A DNA stretch of 64,000 bases from Bicyclus anynana (GCF_947172395.1 NC_069095.1:15660271-15724270), one strand, 5' to 3'. Positions 32,836 through 44,009 are shown, counted from the stretch's first letter. Notes: generated from the sequence alone by a model not told the origin. A program made the numbers and translations.

Positions 32836-32905
32836 CACACGAGCACAATGTTAATACAACGTGTGTGCGGAAAATATCTTATACTACATCTGTGCGAAAA
32901 GTACA

Positions 32906-33282
32906 TCCTACTAATATTATAAACGCAAAAGTTTGTATGTATGTTTGGATGTTTGTTACTCTTTAACGCCGCTACTACTGAAGCGATTTGGCTGAAATTT
33001 GGAATGGAAATGGATTTTACTCTGGATTAACACATAGGCTTTTTATCCCGAAAAAATCCATGGTTTCCCGAGATTTGCGAAAACTGATGATTTTAATGAT
33101 ATGAATGTTTGTTACTCTTTCACGCCTCAACTACTTAACCGAAATAGCTGAAATTTGGTACTGAGGTATATTATAGCATGGATTAACACATAGGCTACTT
33201 TTTATCCCGGAAAAATCCATGGTTCCCGAAGGATTTGTGAAAAATTAATTCCACGCGGGCGAAGTCGCGGGCGTCCGCTAGT
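32906..33282 (+). mobile_element. Helitron B with internal tandem duplication
   Basis: TC start (tcctactaatattataaacg), A on the left, 3' end gcgggcgtccgCTAG followed by T. Two diverged copies of a unit of roughly 150 bp (tgtttgttactcttt, aacacataggct, aaaatccatggtt) lie in tandem. Confidence 0.85.
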
Positions 33283-33299
33283 TTTACTATACTCGTAGC

Positions 33300-33460
33300 T
33301 TGGCATCTTCGTTCGTAACACTCTCGATAATCCCCGGGGGTTGGAGGGCGTGTAGCGTTGAATGAAAAACCCACGACTGATGCACCTCACTTCCCCGCAC
33401 GCACGATTTCACACTCGCGCAGTCTTTCCCCCCGGCGCACGCATATCATGGGAGTGTCAT
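33300..33460. repeat. GC-rich interspersed repeat, copy 2
   Basis: Shares cttcgttcgtaacactc, the G-rich stretch, cgcgcagtcttt and gcacgcatatca with 465-655. Confidence 0.55.
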
Positions 33461-33627
33461 CAATGAACTTCCCAGACTATACATGTGTGCGGAAAGTAAA
33501 TCTTTTCGTCCGTCCATATTGTGATCAAATAAATCTCATTCATTTCATTCACTCTAAGCACGCCAATCTACACTGGAGCAATGGAGCACTGTGATGTGTG
33601 TAAGCTCCAAATGTCCTTCCTAAAAGG

Positions 33628-33860
33628 AGGATAGCCTTGGATGGTGGGAGGCTTCGGCCGTGGCTAGTTACCACCCTACCGGCAAAGACGTACTGCCAAG
33701 CGATTTAGTGTTCCGCTACGATGTCGTGTAGAAACCGAAAGCGGTGTTGATTTTCATCCTCCTTCTAACAAGTTAGCCCGCTTCCATCTTAAACTGCATC
33801 ATCACTTACTATCAGGTGAGATTGTAGTCAAGGGCTAACTTGTAACGAATAAAAAAAAAG
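33628..33860 (+). mobile_element. SINE-1, 5'-truncated
   Basis: Starts near ggatggtgggaggcttcgg and keeps the full gttaccaccctaccggcaaag block and the tail. The tRNA-like head is missing. Confidence 0.9.
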
Positions 33861-35210
33861 AATACAGTACGTACATTATTTTAAGTTACTATTTATTAAG
33901 AGTTCAGTTTCAACTTGTAGATTAAAAAAAACAGCCAAGTTAAGCTTTAAAACTGTTTAAGTAATAATAATTAAGCAAGTTTAATGAAGGAACGAACGAT
34001 AAACTACGAAGGGGCGATAGGATCCCTATTTAAATATTCATCGCCACTAATGGAGTGAAACTTGCGCTAAAAGCTGCAACTTTTCAACTTTATAACAGCG
34101 AATTATACCCACATCGTAATGGGATTTTAAATCTGAATTGAAAGAAATGTGTGGATATAAAGGGATTTCATACAATATACATGGCGTTACAATGAACAAG
34201 TTATTCATATCATGTTTTGAGCTTCATCTTAAGAAGCCTTATGCCCGATATAAGACTAATTGGAGGGGAAATGGAATGTTCACCATATTTAAATGATATG
34301 GTAAATATCATTTTTTTAAATGGTCAAGTGCATGTCCCGCAGTTGTACGTCACCAATGTCGGCTTAGGATGGTGGTTTGTGATTGGTCGATCATAATGTA
34401 TCAAGTTTTAATTCCTACTTAGGTGTGATAATTTTACTATTAAATTAAATTAAATATATATATGTATCCGTTCTGTTAGTTTATTCACGTATTCATAATC
34501 ATCACTAAATCTAAAATTGGTGTTAATTTTTTTTTTAAATCTATCCAACGAGATTCTAAACTATGGGATAAACGAATAAAAATCATCTCCATTGTAGTTA
34601 CAAAATAGGGATGGTGCCCTAAATTTATTTTCGAAGAAATTACTACTTTGTAACTGTACTGTCTACTTACTTTGAAGATTTACTACTTTGTTAGCGTGCT
34701 AAGCAAGGTCATGCATAAGCTAAGTTACAACTTTCTAGTACTAATTGTCTCTAAGCTAACGGACATGGCGAGACTATAAGGTTTCCTTGTTGACTACGGA
34801 ACCCTAAAAATAGAATGTAAACAATTTTACGCAAAGCAGAGTTTTAAATGGAGCCTAAACTCACCGTTAATAAAAGGCCCATTCAGTTGGCGGGTATTAC
34901 TTGATAACGTAACGGGCCTGCCAATATTCGCCGCTAGGAAAATGTCGAGATTAAATTTTCAATTACTGCTCGCGACATAAGAGTGGCTTATGTACCTAAC
35001 TTTCACTTGGCGCTGCTTGGCTTTGGAAAAATCCACAAATACACTTATTACAGTACACATTTTTCTGTAATAGTATAGGCTAACAACTGAACCAACCTCA
35101 TTGATCAGTTTGGTTAGATTAGGTTACCTCATGATCTTAAGCCAAATTTGGCTTAAAATCACAGATATTACTACTACATACTAAAAAGAAGTACGACTAC
35201 ATTAGCCCAG
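33861..35210. other. Unannotated DNA, candidate unique block
   Basis: No element recognised apart from a hairpin at about 34284-34323. 34850-35010 has balanced composition (ggcccattcagttggcggg, gggcctgccaatattcgccg) and might be conserved noncoding DNA. Confidence 0.3.
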
Positions 35211-35372
35211 AATTTTTTTTTTTATTTATTTAATATTCTTTATTTGTACACTACAATGATTAAAAAAAAACAAGCAAAACAGAAACATAAGAAAAAGTAG
35301 ACTAGAAAAGGCGGCCTTATTGCTTAGTAGCGATTTCTTCCCCATGCAATAAAGATATCGCTACGATATCTT
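35211..35372 (-). mobile_element. Possible LINE 3' UTR fragment
   Basis: A poly-T stretch followed by attctttatttgtacactac and ggcggccttattgcttag, resembling a minus-strand LINE 3' end known from lepidopteran sequences. Part may resume after the SINE at 35695 (ctcttccaggcaacc). Confidence 0.35.
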
Positions 35373-35376
35373 CAGT

Positions 35377-35694
35377 GCCGTGATAGCCCAGTGGATATTA
35401 TGACCTCTGCCTCCGATTCCGGAGGGTGTAGGTTCGAACCCGTTCCGGGACATGCACCTCCTACTTTTCAATTGTGTGCATTTTAAGAAATTAAATATCA
35501 CGTGTCTCAAATAGTGAAGGAAAAACATCGTGAGGAAACCAGAGAATTTTCTGAATTCTCTGCGTGTGTGAAGTCTGCCAATCCGCATTGGGCCAGCGTG
35601 GTGGACTATTGGCCTAACCCCTCTCATTCTGAGAGGAGACTTGAGCTCAGCAGTGAGCCGAATATGGGTTGATAATGATAATGATGATGATGAT
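35377..35694 (+). mobile_element. SINE-2, full length
   Basis: Reference copy. A box tagcccagtgg, B box ggttcgaacccgttcc (slightly changed), complete body, then (gataat/gat)n tail. A long open frame on the opposite strand exists only because of this SINE. Confidence 0.92.
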
Positions 35695-35971
35695 CTCTTC
35701 CAGGCAACCTTAGGCTTATATTGTGAAGTGATACAATATAAGATTGCATAATGAACATGTCTGCAACGTTTCAGTTCCACAATACGTCTACGGTCTCTTG
35801 ACCTCCGATATGGCGCGGTGTTCAACGTATGAAATGGGAGAGCAGCCTACCTAATAACCGGACACACTTGTGACGTCATGGCTGTATATGGTAAAAATAT
35901 ATACTATGCTCTTTTACAAAGTTCATTTGAGGATAAACTACGTGCTTTATCTCAACAGTTAAAAGTATTTT

Positions 35972-36280
35972 GACGGCCTTCGTGGCGCAGTGGTATGCGC
36001 GGTGGATTTACAAGACGGAGGTCCTGGGTTCGATCCCCGGCTGGGCCGATTGAGGTTTTCTTAATTGGTCCAGGTCTGGCTGGTGGGAGGTTTCGGCCGT
36101 GGCAAAGACGTACCGCCAAGCGATTTAGCGTTCCGGTACGATGCCGTGTAGAAACCGAAAGGACTGTGGGTTTTCATCCTCCTGCTGACAAGTAAGCCCG
36201 GTTCCATCTTAGATTGCATTATCACTTCATTAGGTGAGATTGTAGTCAAGGGCTAACTTGTAAAAGAATAAAAAGAAATG
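35972..36280 (+). mobile_element. SINE-1, full length
   Basis: Intact head gacggccttcgtggcgcagtg, B box ggttcgatccc, complete body, A-rich tail. A small deletion removes the ctagttaccaccctacc part. Confidence 0.92.
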
Positions 36281-36384
36281 AAAAAAAATAGTTTTTTAAT
36301 AGGAAGATAATATCGTTAAAAAATGTATGTGCGTCCTTTGCCTTTGAATATTTAAGAACGTTTGAGCTTTTAAAACGTCATAAT

Positions 36385-36600
36385 CATCATCATCGCAGGC
36401 TATACCGCAGGGTATAACCTTTTATCGATGTTGTCAGTCAACCGCTGTCCGGTATCCTGCCAGATAGCCATTGAACACCTTGAGACACCAACAACCATAC
36501 AATGATAAGCCATCATCCGCTATCCGATCTCCTGATTTCTAATTCGATCACGCAGATAATAGAGCCCCAAGCATGGCTCTCTCCATCGTTGAGGGATTTT
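36385..36600 (-). mobile_element. Decayed RT tail fragment
   Basis: Minus-strand sequence with gatcacgcagat, gatctcctgatttc and a (atc)n tail resembles the RTE-like tail but is strongly diverged. Low confidence. Confidence 0.35.
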
Positions 36601-36730
36601 AAACCACTTAGTCTCAGAACAATACTCGTAAGTTATCACCGGCAACACGCACTGTTTAAAAAATAAACTTAACTATTTAAAATAAACTTAAACAATAAAT
36701 AAATTTCACCGCGACTAGTTGCCTCGACTG

Positions 36731-36890
36731 GTGACAGAAGGGCTGGCTCATTTTTTGCGCAAAGGTTCAGCCTGGCTGTCCAGCGCGGAAATGCAGCCAG
36801 TATTCTTGCCACCATTCCACGTGGGTAAGATTTGTATAGTTATTAGGATAAGTTAGCATAAGTTCCTTATTGTATTCTTTCTCAATAAAA
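36731..36890 (+). mobile_element. LINE tail D, C-terminal peptide and 3' UTR
   Basis: The plus-strand frame reads TGDRRAGSFFAQRFSLAVQR, then GNAASILATIPRG and a stop at about 36822. This is recalled as a common C-terminus of a lepidopteran LINE polyprotein. The 3' UTR ends tctcaataaaaaaaaaac, a poly-A tail. Confidence 0.6.
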
Positions 36891-37060
36891 AAAAAACTAA
36901 ACTTAAGATTAAAACATTTCGAATGCCAAAATTATGATTTTCATAAAAATACAGCTTATTCCGTTTCATTCTGAGGATAAACAATTAGATGACTAAACTA
37001 TTCAGTGGTTTTCAACGATTTTATACTATCAGATATGCTACGTGCCTACAAAATCACAGC

Positions 37061-37495
37061 AAAAAGTAATCCAAATTTAGCTACTCCACCGTGCCCACAC
37101 AATTTTGTGAGCTTGCAAACATGCTAACCACTAGTTTCATGCTTCTTTAGGCGTGTGTCGCAGTTTTTTGAAGGTCTCAACCATAAGAGTATATATATAG
37201 TCTAAGAGTCAACGTCATAAAACTACTATGAATAAAAAAATACTACTACTCCATCGAGCCAACACATGCACATTTTTGTGTTTACTTACATTATATAATG
37301 TGCAAAATTGTGCAATAGTTTTTAAATTTCCTGAACAAAGCACTCAACATTTGTATAGATAATATTTAGGTATTATTTGTTTAAATAACGTTCGATGAAA
37401 GCGACTAAATGAAATGAAGACAATTAGCCACCTTTGGTCGCTTCAGTTTCCACGTGCTAGTGACATATCTTATAGTATCAAATCTTTGGTTTTAG
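37061..37495. repeat. Unknown repeat R, copy 2, carrying repeat S
   Basis: Related to 23131-23425, but interrupted at 37120-37215 by a segment shared with 32627-32730, so one repeat sits inside the other. Confidence 0.6.
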
Positions 37496-37497
37496 TT

Positions 37498-37788
37498 TTT
37501 TTTTTTTTTTTATTCTTTACAAGTTAGCCCTTGACTACAATCTCACCTGATGGTAAGTGATGATGTAATCTAAGATGGAAGCGGGCTAACTTGTTAGGAG
37601 GAGGATGAAAATCCACACTCCTCTCGGTTTCTACACGACATCGTAGGGTGGTAACTAGCCACGGCCGAAGCCTCCCACCAGCTAGACCTAAACCAATTAA
37701 GAAAACCTCAATCGACCTAGCCGGGGATCGAACCCAGGACCTCCGTTAATAAATCCACCGCGCATACCACTGCGCCACGGAGGCCGTC
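37498..37788 (-). mobile_element. SINE-1, near full length
   Basis: Poly-T start, tRNA-like head at right. Missing the gaacgctaaatcgcttggcgg segment. Confidence 0.9.
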
Positions 37789-38435
37789 AGTTTGAAAGTC
37801 ATCGAATTATAAAATACAGTTGCACAATGTGCCTCAATCCAGGCAAAGTTCTGTCTCACTCACTTGCAACAAATGTAATTAAGCACATACAGCCATTAGT
37901 CGCTACAGAGGTTGGCGTCTCGCCAGTTTTGTTGTCTTCCAGATAGAAGCAACTTAAACGGTTTATAAGAAATATTTATTTCGTTCCTAACAGTGTTTAT
38001 TACATTCATTTCCTTTTATATCGGTTTAAATCGTCTTTAACGATAGCTGATATTCCATTACAATGAAGGTTTGCCAGGGGTAGTCAACTGGTTGTCGGAA
38101 ACCAAAGAAATTATAAGTTTAATATTCATTGTTTATGTGCCAAAGTAAATTGGATACTGTACTACTAATTTTGTACAGTTTTTCTGTACTATTTTTAGGA
38201 AGATAACTATTGTCAGCTCTTAGTCCCTTGAATCCAAATCTTCCAAAGTCACCACGGCCCAAACTCCATATTTGGCTATAGTGGGATCATAAACTAATCA
38301 AATGCCCATCCGGCCCTGGCCTACCCTAACCCAGCAATTTACTCATATCTAAAAATACTTTAATAATAGAATCTTACATTACTTAAATACTTACATTATC
38401 AAAAAAGTTTGATACAACATTTTACTCCATTTTTA
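37789..38435. other. Unannotated DNA
   Basis: Nothing recognised. Confidence 0.4.
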
Positions 38436-39205
38436 ATTCCAACGGGGATAAGCAAAGATCGTTGACCATACAACCTGAATTATACCACATTTTTGAAGAC
38501 CTATGCTTAAGTAGTTCGTTTGTTAAACTTGTTGGTAACGAAATAAAATAATCTAAAAAAATTATAGCTTCAAATGATACTTCTCCGTTTTGATACACCG
38601 GCGTACTTTTGAGCAAGAAGAGTGAAAAAAAAACGTTTTTTCTTTAAGAAACATACTTTTTTAAGCCAATTATTTAACCAGATCCTTATTTATACATCAT
38701 ATTATCATCTTTATATGGGGGTATACCTGGGTTCCCGAGGCCGATGGACTTTTGGCCGGTGGGCATTTCCCGTCCCATTAAATGAGATCTGGCTCATAGA
38801 TTCTCGTTCTGATAGTGTTGTTTTGAAGGGCCACAAAACTTTATTACACGGCAGTAAACATATTGATATTAGGTTGCCAGTAGTGGCAATAAATTACGAG
38901 TGTCCTTCATATAGAACAACGGGCGATATATTCACGTTCGACAAACATCATGTTTACCTACTTCCCATGATTAAACTACCTTATCCCCAAGTCTAATTAA
39001 TTACGGCCAGTCAATGGCGGCTGTAAAAGTCTGGCCCAGCGCCAGACTCATTGGCTTCCATAAAGGCATTAGTTTCATAAGAAATATTATGAAAGAAAGT
39101 TCTTAGTTTTATTACTTCGCCGGCTCTTTGCTCTTGTTCTTTGTGAATTATTTTCTCTTTAAAACTTCGAATATATGCGGGAATGTTGTCCAACTGTAGT
39201 TTCAC
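38436..39205. other. Unrecognised short frames and a shared motif
   Basis: The motif ggggataagcaaagatcg then ttgaccatacaacctg at 38441-38475 recurs, diverged, at 47012-47045. A plus-strand frame to 38996 (about 93 codons from the first ATG) has balanced composition but no recognised domain. A minus-strand frame of 64 codons at 39011-39205 is also unrecognised. They may be relics of one unidentified element. Confidence 0.3.
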
Positions 39206-39356
39206 GCCTCTGAATTATATTATGGTAATTGGAGAAAAAGAGAACTATTTGTGATCTTTATTGCGTTCTCGTAAAAGTGGATCAACTGATTGGCGTATCG
39301 TTAAGTATATATAACGAGAGCTTGCAATAGTCAGACATGCTCCATTTTATGAAGGA

Positions 39357-39544
39357 CTAGCTGACGCCAAGCGGTTTCACCGTGGTTCCCGTTCCCGTAA
39401 AACTACGGGGATAAAATATCAATAAATGGTCTATCTAAAACTGAAAACTGAAAGAATTTTTCAAATCCAGTAGTTCCTGAGATTAGCGCATTCAAGCTAA
39501 CAAACAAACAAACAAACTCTTCAGCTTTATATTATTAGTATAGA
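39357..39544 (-). mobile_element. Helitron A with deletions
   Basis: Minus strand starts TCTATACTAATAATATAAA and ends gcgtcagCTAG, with A and T flanks. The block giving atagcccatttatcgagg is shortened. Confidence 0.82.
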
Positions 39545-39633
39545 TGAAACACCTTGACTAAAATTAAGCCTGATGGAAAGTATTAATGCTGTCAGTATAT
39601 GTTTCTACTGTAAGTAAGATATCTAATTATACT

Positions 39634-39717
39634 GTTTGAACCGTGGTGGCTTTGGAATTGGGTAAGTTAAGGTAAGGTAAGTTGGGTAAGTTAAGGTAAG
39701 TCACCACGGTTTAAACC
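39634..39717. repeat. Small inverted-repeat element with GGTAAG repeats
   Basis: Ends gtttgaaccgtggtggc and gtcaccacggtttaaac are complementary except two bases. Inside, gggtaagttaaggtaag occurs twice in tandem (39660 and 39684). Very short (84 bp). Confidence 0.65.
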
Positions 39718-40329
39718 ACTACATACCAGATTAAATATTTATAATGTATACTATACTTTGAAGTATTCATTTATTGTAAAAAAGTGATTTTAAATAACCA
39801 TTACATATTTAGTCACACATGTGTAACAAACTCAGCTAAATGTCCATTATTTTGCTTTTAAAATCTCACTACGAACCTCAGCATTCTGTTGATATGTAGT
39901 AATTCAGTTAACAGGCAGGATTGAAATTTTTAAATTAAGGTACTACTTACCACTTGAACTGAGTATTAGAACATTTGCCACTCTTTACAGTATGTGTCAA
40001 TGTATATTTAACTAATCTCTGTTTGCAGTAGCGAAATTCCTGAAACATTTTAAACATTTTCCGGTGATTGTTTGAATAAATGAAGCATTTTCCGCGAGTC
40101 CCCTCTAACGTACAAGACGTATAATTCCGCGTTATTCCGAGCAGCTGAATTAAACGAGAGGAACGTTCGTTTCACTGGCGCAAGATTTATTTTAAAGATG
40201 GCGACCCCCTGAGGGAAATGTTCGCAAGATTTAAAATAATTGACAGCTTCATTGCAATTATTATTTTCATTTATTATAGCTAATACTATCGAACCTTGTA
40301 TCTCCTGTTTAAATAAACTATAAGTTCTG
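39718..40329. other. Unannotated DNA, candidate unique block
   Basis: 39545-39600 carries a LINE-C tail fragment. 40020-40260 looks unique with balanced composition (attttccgcgagtcccctc, aaagatggcgaccccctgag) and might be conserved. Confidence 0.3.
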
Positions 40330-40449
40330 TCGATTATAAAAATAAGTCCGAAATATCATGTGATTCAAGAATTTTTAAAATTCAACCCCTAAGGTGGTGA
40401 AAAAGGGGTTGTAAATTTATATTGATTTCATGCGGACGAAGTCGCGGGC
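40330..40449 (+). mobile_element. Helitron B 3' fragment
   Basis: ttaaaattcaacccctaag, aaaaaggggttg and gcggacgaagtcgcggg match, inverted, the element at 55804-56110. The end is broken before CTAG. Confidence 0.6.
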
Positions 40450-40494
40450 CATTTATATTAATGGTTAATGGTAATTAATGGTTAAAAGAGGTAA

Positions 40495-40635
40495 GTGTGG
40501 AATGCCCTTTCGGTGTCTGTGTTTCCTAATTATTTTTGCCACCTACAATCTAAACACTTCAAGGCAAGTAATTTTCTAAACAAGCGCATCCCCTAGACTT
40601 CATCATTGATTAGCATTTGCAGATTGTAATCAAGG
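40495..40635 (+). mobile_element. LINE tail C fragment
   Basis: Carries gtggaatgccctttcggtg (WNALS equivalent) and the tail catcattgattagcatttg, then gattgtaatcaaggc. Confidence 0.6.
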
Positions 40636-40777
40636 CAAATCTATTGACCATAGAAAATGAGGACTCATTCCGATACCGATTTTGTAATCGAATCACAATA
40701 GCCTGGCTTGCAAATCGTGCGTTCACCGCAAATCCGTTTACTTGTTCGTTACTACTAGCTACATTTTTTCGCCCGTG

Positions 40778-41075
40778 TGTTGTGGTGAATTTACGATGTT
40801 CAATTTTGGTTATTAGTTCGTTAGTCTGATAGCAGTTGGTTTATTGATTGAATGGGGTTTTTTAATGTAAGCTGCTGGAGATTCCATGAGAGGTCCATGC
40901 AGCGTCTCTAGAGGGCTTCGTTGAACGCAGAGGCAAATCATTTTTGCTTGTACTTGTTTTGTTTGTATAGTTTTGTTTTTGAAACCTCTACGTATGGCCC
41001 TGTGTTGTTGTGAATATACGATGTTCAATTTTGGTTATTACTTTGTTAGTCTAGTCGGTACTTGTTTTGTGGTTG
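40778..41075. repeat. Direct repeat pair, about 60 bp, 224 bp apart
   Basis: tacgatgttcaattttgg followed by ttatta-ttgttagtct occurs near 40794 and 41019, with similar flanks (tgttgtggtgaat and tgttgttgtgaat). Family unknown. Confidence 0.6.
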
Positions 41076-41094
41076 ATACAGGGTGCTTTTCTGA

Positions 41095-41225
41095 TTGTGT
41101 GGCCTCTTGACGTTGGCCATCATGTTGGACATATATTGGCCAATAACTGTAAACTCTCGTACTACATGATAGCCAACATATTGGCCCACGGTGACGCCAA
41201 CTTATTGGCCAGCATGTAGACCGGG
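41095..41225. repeat. Foldback region built on TTGGCCA words
   Basis: gttggccatcatgttgg, tattggccaataact, catgatagccaacatattggcc and cttattggccagcatg form several complementary pairings. Possible MITE, boundaries uncertain. Confidence 0.5.
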
Positions 41226-41842
41226 CATAAATATATGTGTGCTTTAATCTCCTAGGTATTATTTATAGCTCTTATATCTCCACGTACTTTTAAGTTCTTT
41301 AAAAAAAAAACAAATTCAAACTTTAATTTTATTATAGCATGAAAAGACACATTTATATAGAGTAAAGTAAATACAACAACAAGCATATAAAATACGTTCT
41401 AATACAAAAACGTAGCAATAGCATTTCAAGTGGGGAAAAAACCTTTATTGGCTCTCTGCTTCAGTCGTGGTTCTGCATATTCAATGGCTGGTTACATTCC
41501 ACACATTTAATAATTCACAGCCACATGCTACGTACAACAGTAGGTCTATAGCGACATGTGCATTTCCCGCACCTAATATTGTATTCTAGCCCTATTCATT
41601 GTTTTAGTGTGAGGGCACTCTTTGTGTAAATTTGTATAGTGTCATTATTATAGGCCTGCCGGCTGTTGGATCATTGTTGTACCCACTCTTGGCACTGGCT
41701 TTTTGCTTAGTTGGTGCGGAAAGTGGAATATTAGCAAAACCACTACAATTTAAAAATTATATTGAAAAAAAAAATTAAACTGATTTTAAAATGTCTGCCC
41801 GCCACCCGATGGAGCAGTGTGTGTTATCTCCAAAAAGGATGT
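41226..41842. other. Unannotated DNA
   Basis: Nothing recognised. Confidence 0.4.
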
Positions 41843-41857
41843 TGTGTAGTGTCCTGT

Positions 41858-42147
41858 TCGTTCGTTCGTTATCAACCCATATACGGCTCACTGCTGAGCT
41901 CGAGTCTCCTCTCAGTCCACCACGCTGGCCTAATGCGGAACTGTAGACTTCACACACGCAGAGAATTAAGAAAATTCTCTGGTATGATGGTTTCTTCACA
42001 ATGTTTTCCTTCACCGTTTGAGACACGTGATATTTAATTCCATAAAATGCACACAACTGAAAAGTTGGAGGTGGACCCTGGACCGGATTCGAACTCACAC
42101 CCTCCGGAATCGGTGGCAGAGGTCATATCCTCTGGGCTATCACGGTG
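41858..42147 (-). mobile_element. SINE-2 with exact 15-bp target-site duplication
   Basis: The minus-strand SINE-2 is flanked by tgtgtagtgtcctgt at 41843-41857 and again at 42148-42162, the hallmark of target-primed reverse transcription. The tail simple repeat in this copy is (aacg)n (cgttcgttcgtt on the given strand). Head and B box are intact. Confidence 0.93.
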
Positions 42148-42311
42148 TGTGTAGTGTCCTGTAGTTGCAGATAATATGCTGATAATGATGATAATAGTGG
42201 TCGTATGCGTGGAATATGCATTTTTTCAGATGAATTCTTTATTTAAGTCAGATCTGAAAGAAACCCTATTTGAACCATATTTTACTTTTAAGATTCTTGT
42301 TTACTGTTTTT

Positions 42312-42436
42312 GAAGACCTCCGTGGCGCAGTGGAATGCGCGGTAGATTTACAAGATGGAGGTTCGATCCCCGGCTGGGGCGATTGAGGTCTTAATTGGTC
42401 CAGGTCTGGCGTGGTGGGAGCCTGCGGCCGTGGGTA
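42312..42436 (+). mobile_element. SINE-1, 3'-truncated
   Basis: Head with tggcgcagtgg and B box ggttcgatccccgg, linker, then broken at ggccgtgggtag. Loss of the 3' half suggests a later deletion. Confidence 0.85.
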
Positions 42437-42992
42437 GTTTTACAATTATTTCGACTCAATTACAGCTATTAGTTGTTAAGTGATTATCGTTAATTTACAT
42501 ATGGGTTTACGTCTGAAATAAAACAAAATTGCATTTGAATTTTGAATTTGAAAATGGTATATGTATAGGAAAGGGTCACGTAGCAGATGTTACTCGTATA
42601 GTTTTCAAGAAATATCTAAAACGAAACTTTAGCGTTTTGTCAGCGATTCACGCTCAACAAATGGCCATATTTCTGCACATTCAGCCGGATACAAAGCATA
42701 AATTTAATATTTTCCGGACGCTCGGCAGGCTAAATAAAACAGTAGATTTATGTTTCACGCTTGCGAAATTTTAAACCATAATTTTGTGTGTTTGGCTTTA
42801 ATTTTTGTTTAGTTATGGATATTAGCTGAAAGCAGTAAAAACGAAAGAAATGTGTTTTTTGTTTTATGGTAAAATAAGTTAAAGCAATAAACATAACACT
42901 GATTTTCTTGTTATATTCTTATCCAGTCAAAATTCAATGTAGCCCTCGTATTACACCATTTTTTTAAGTAACCCATTAAAAAATCAAAAAAA
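42437..42992. other. Unannotated DNA
   Basis: An 81-codon frame (42529-42774) begins at an ATT/ATG-poor position and has no recognised domain. Not called. Confidence 0.35.
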
Positions 42993-43262
42993 TCAAAATC
43001 AATAATTCATTTATTTCAAGTAGGCTCAGTATACAAGCACTTTTGATACGTCAGTTGACTATTTGTAAAGATTCTACCACCGGTTCGGAAGGCAGATTCT
43101 GCTGAGAACAAACCGGCAAGAAACTCAACAGTTGCTCTTTTTTAAAAAAATCACAATTGATGACAACATTACAATTTCTTATAGTTTTACTTCCTGTGTG
43201 AAGGTGGAAGCTGATCCAACGGTCTCCAAGCAACTTTATCATTAAGGAACTCATCGATGGTA
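42993..43262 (-). mobile_element. LINE tail B
   Basis: Minus-strand 3' end. Codes for the equivalent of DEFLNDK, WRPLDQL, PSHRK and a stop, then a 3' UTR to aataaatgaatta with a tail. Confidence 0.75.
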
Positions 43263-43904
43263 ATTTTTTACTGTACCAGTATACAATGTTAAGTAGACAT
43301 TTAAGTTTATATAGTGATTACATACTGATATTCGTAGGCTGTGGTTAGTAGATTTTTAAACACGTAGAATTTCCCACATTCATTTACATCGAGGAAGCTC
43401 GGCCGTAAACCGCGAAAGCTAAATGCTTTAACCGCTGTGCTGGGGTAATGTACTCAAGCAATTTCACATGGAATATTAACATACTGTACATACAATTAGG
43501 CTGTGTGCCTACGTGAAAGATATTATTGTGCCTTTTTACTCGCGAGTGTGTTTGCAAGTTTAATGCAAATTTTGTATGCATTCAGCTTTTGCGCTGGTTT
43601 TAAAATTTTAGGTTCATGTTTGTAAAAGTGTGCAGCCGGCGCTTGAGTTATGACACCCGGTATATTAGTGATATGAGCTCTGGAATATTTTGTATATTCG
43701 GTGAATATACTCAGTTACATTATAAACATAAATGCTTGTTAGTTGACAGTGAAATAAAGTAAAATGTAAAGTTTGGAAGAGCAGGATCCTTTGTGCAAGT
43801 TTATCTGGAAAATAAATAATCTGTTTACACTCCGATAAAAATCGGCACCGTATGCACTCGAGCTTTTCAGTATTCTTTGTATAAAACTCTAGCCTCCATA
43901 TTCA
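43263..43904. other. Unannotated DNA
   Basis: Nothing recognised. Confidence 0.4.
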
Positions 43905-43910
43905 TGAACG

Positions 43911-44009
43911 TGGATTGAGATTTAAATCTCAATTGTCTTCAAAGTAAAGTGAACTACAGTTTAAAGTTCACTTTACTTTGAAAAAGTTTGAGGTTTAAAT
44001 CCTAATCCA
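43911..44009. mobile_element. Foldback MITE with 45-bp arms
   Basis: Arms 43911-43955 and 43964-44009 are complementary with a handful of mismatches. tcaaagtaaagtgaact near the centre pairs exactly. The loop is 8 bases. No TSD is evident. Confidence 0.85.

Noticed and set aside
35361..35825. Longest minus-strand frame (154 codons) as a gene
   Set aside because: It is the reverse complement of a full-length SINE-2 plus its flanks, with no protein resemblance.
38622..38996. 124-codon gene
   Set aside because: The frame opens at GTG with a lysine and phenylalanine run from A/T tracts; from the first ATG no domain is recognised and splice context is absent.
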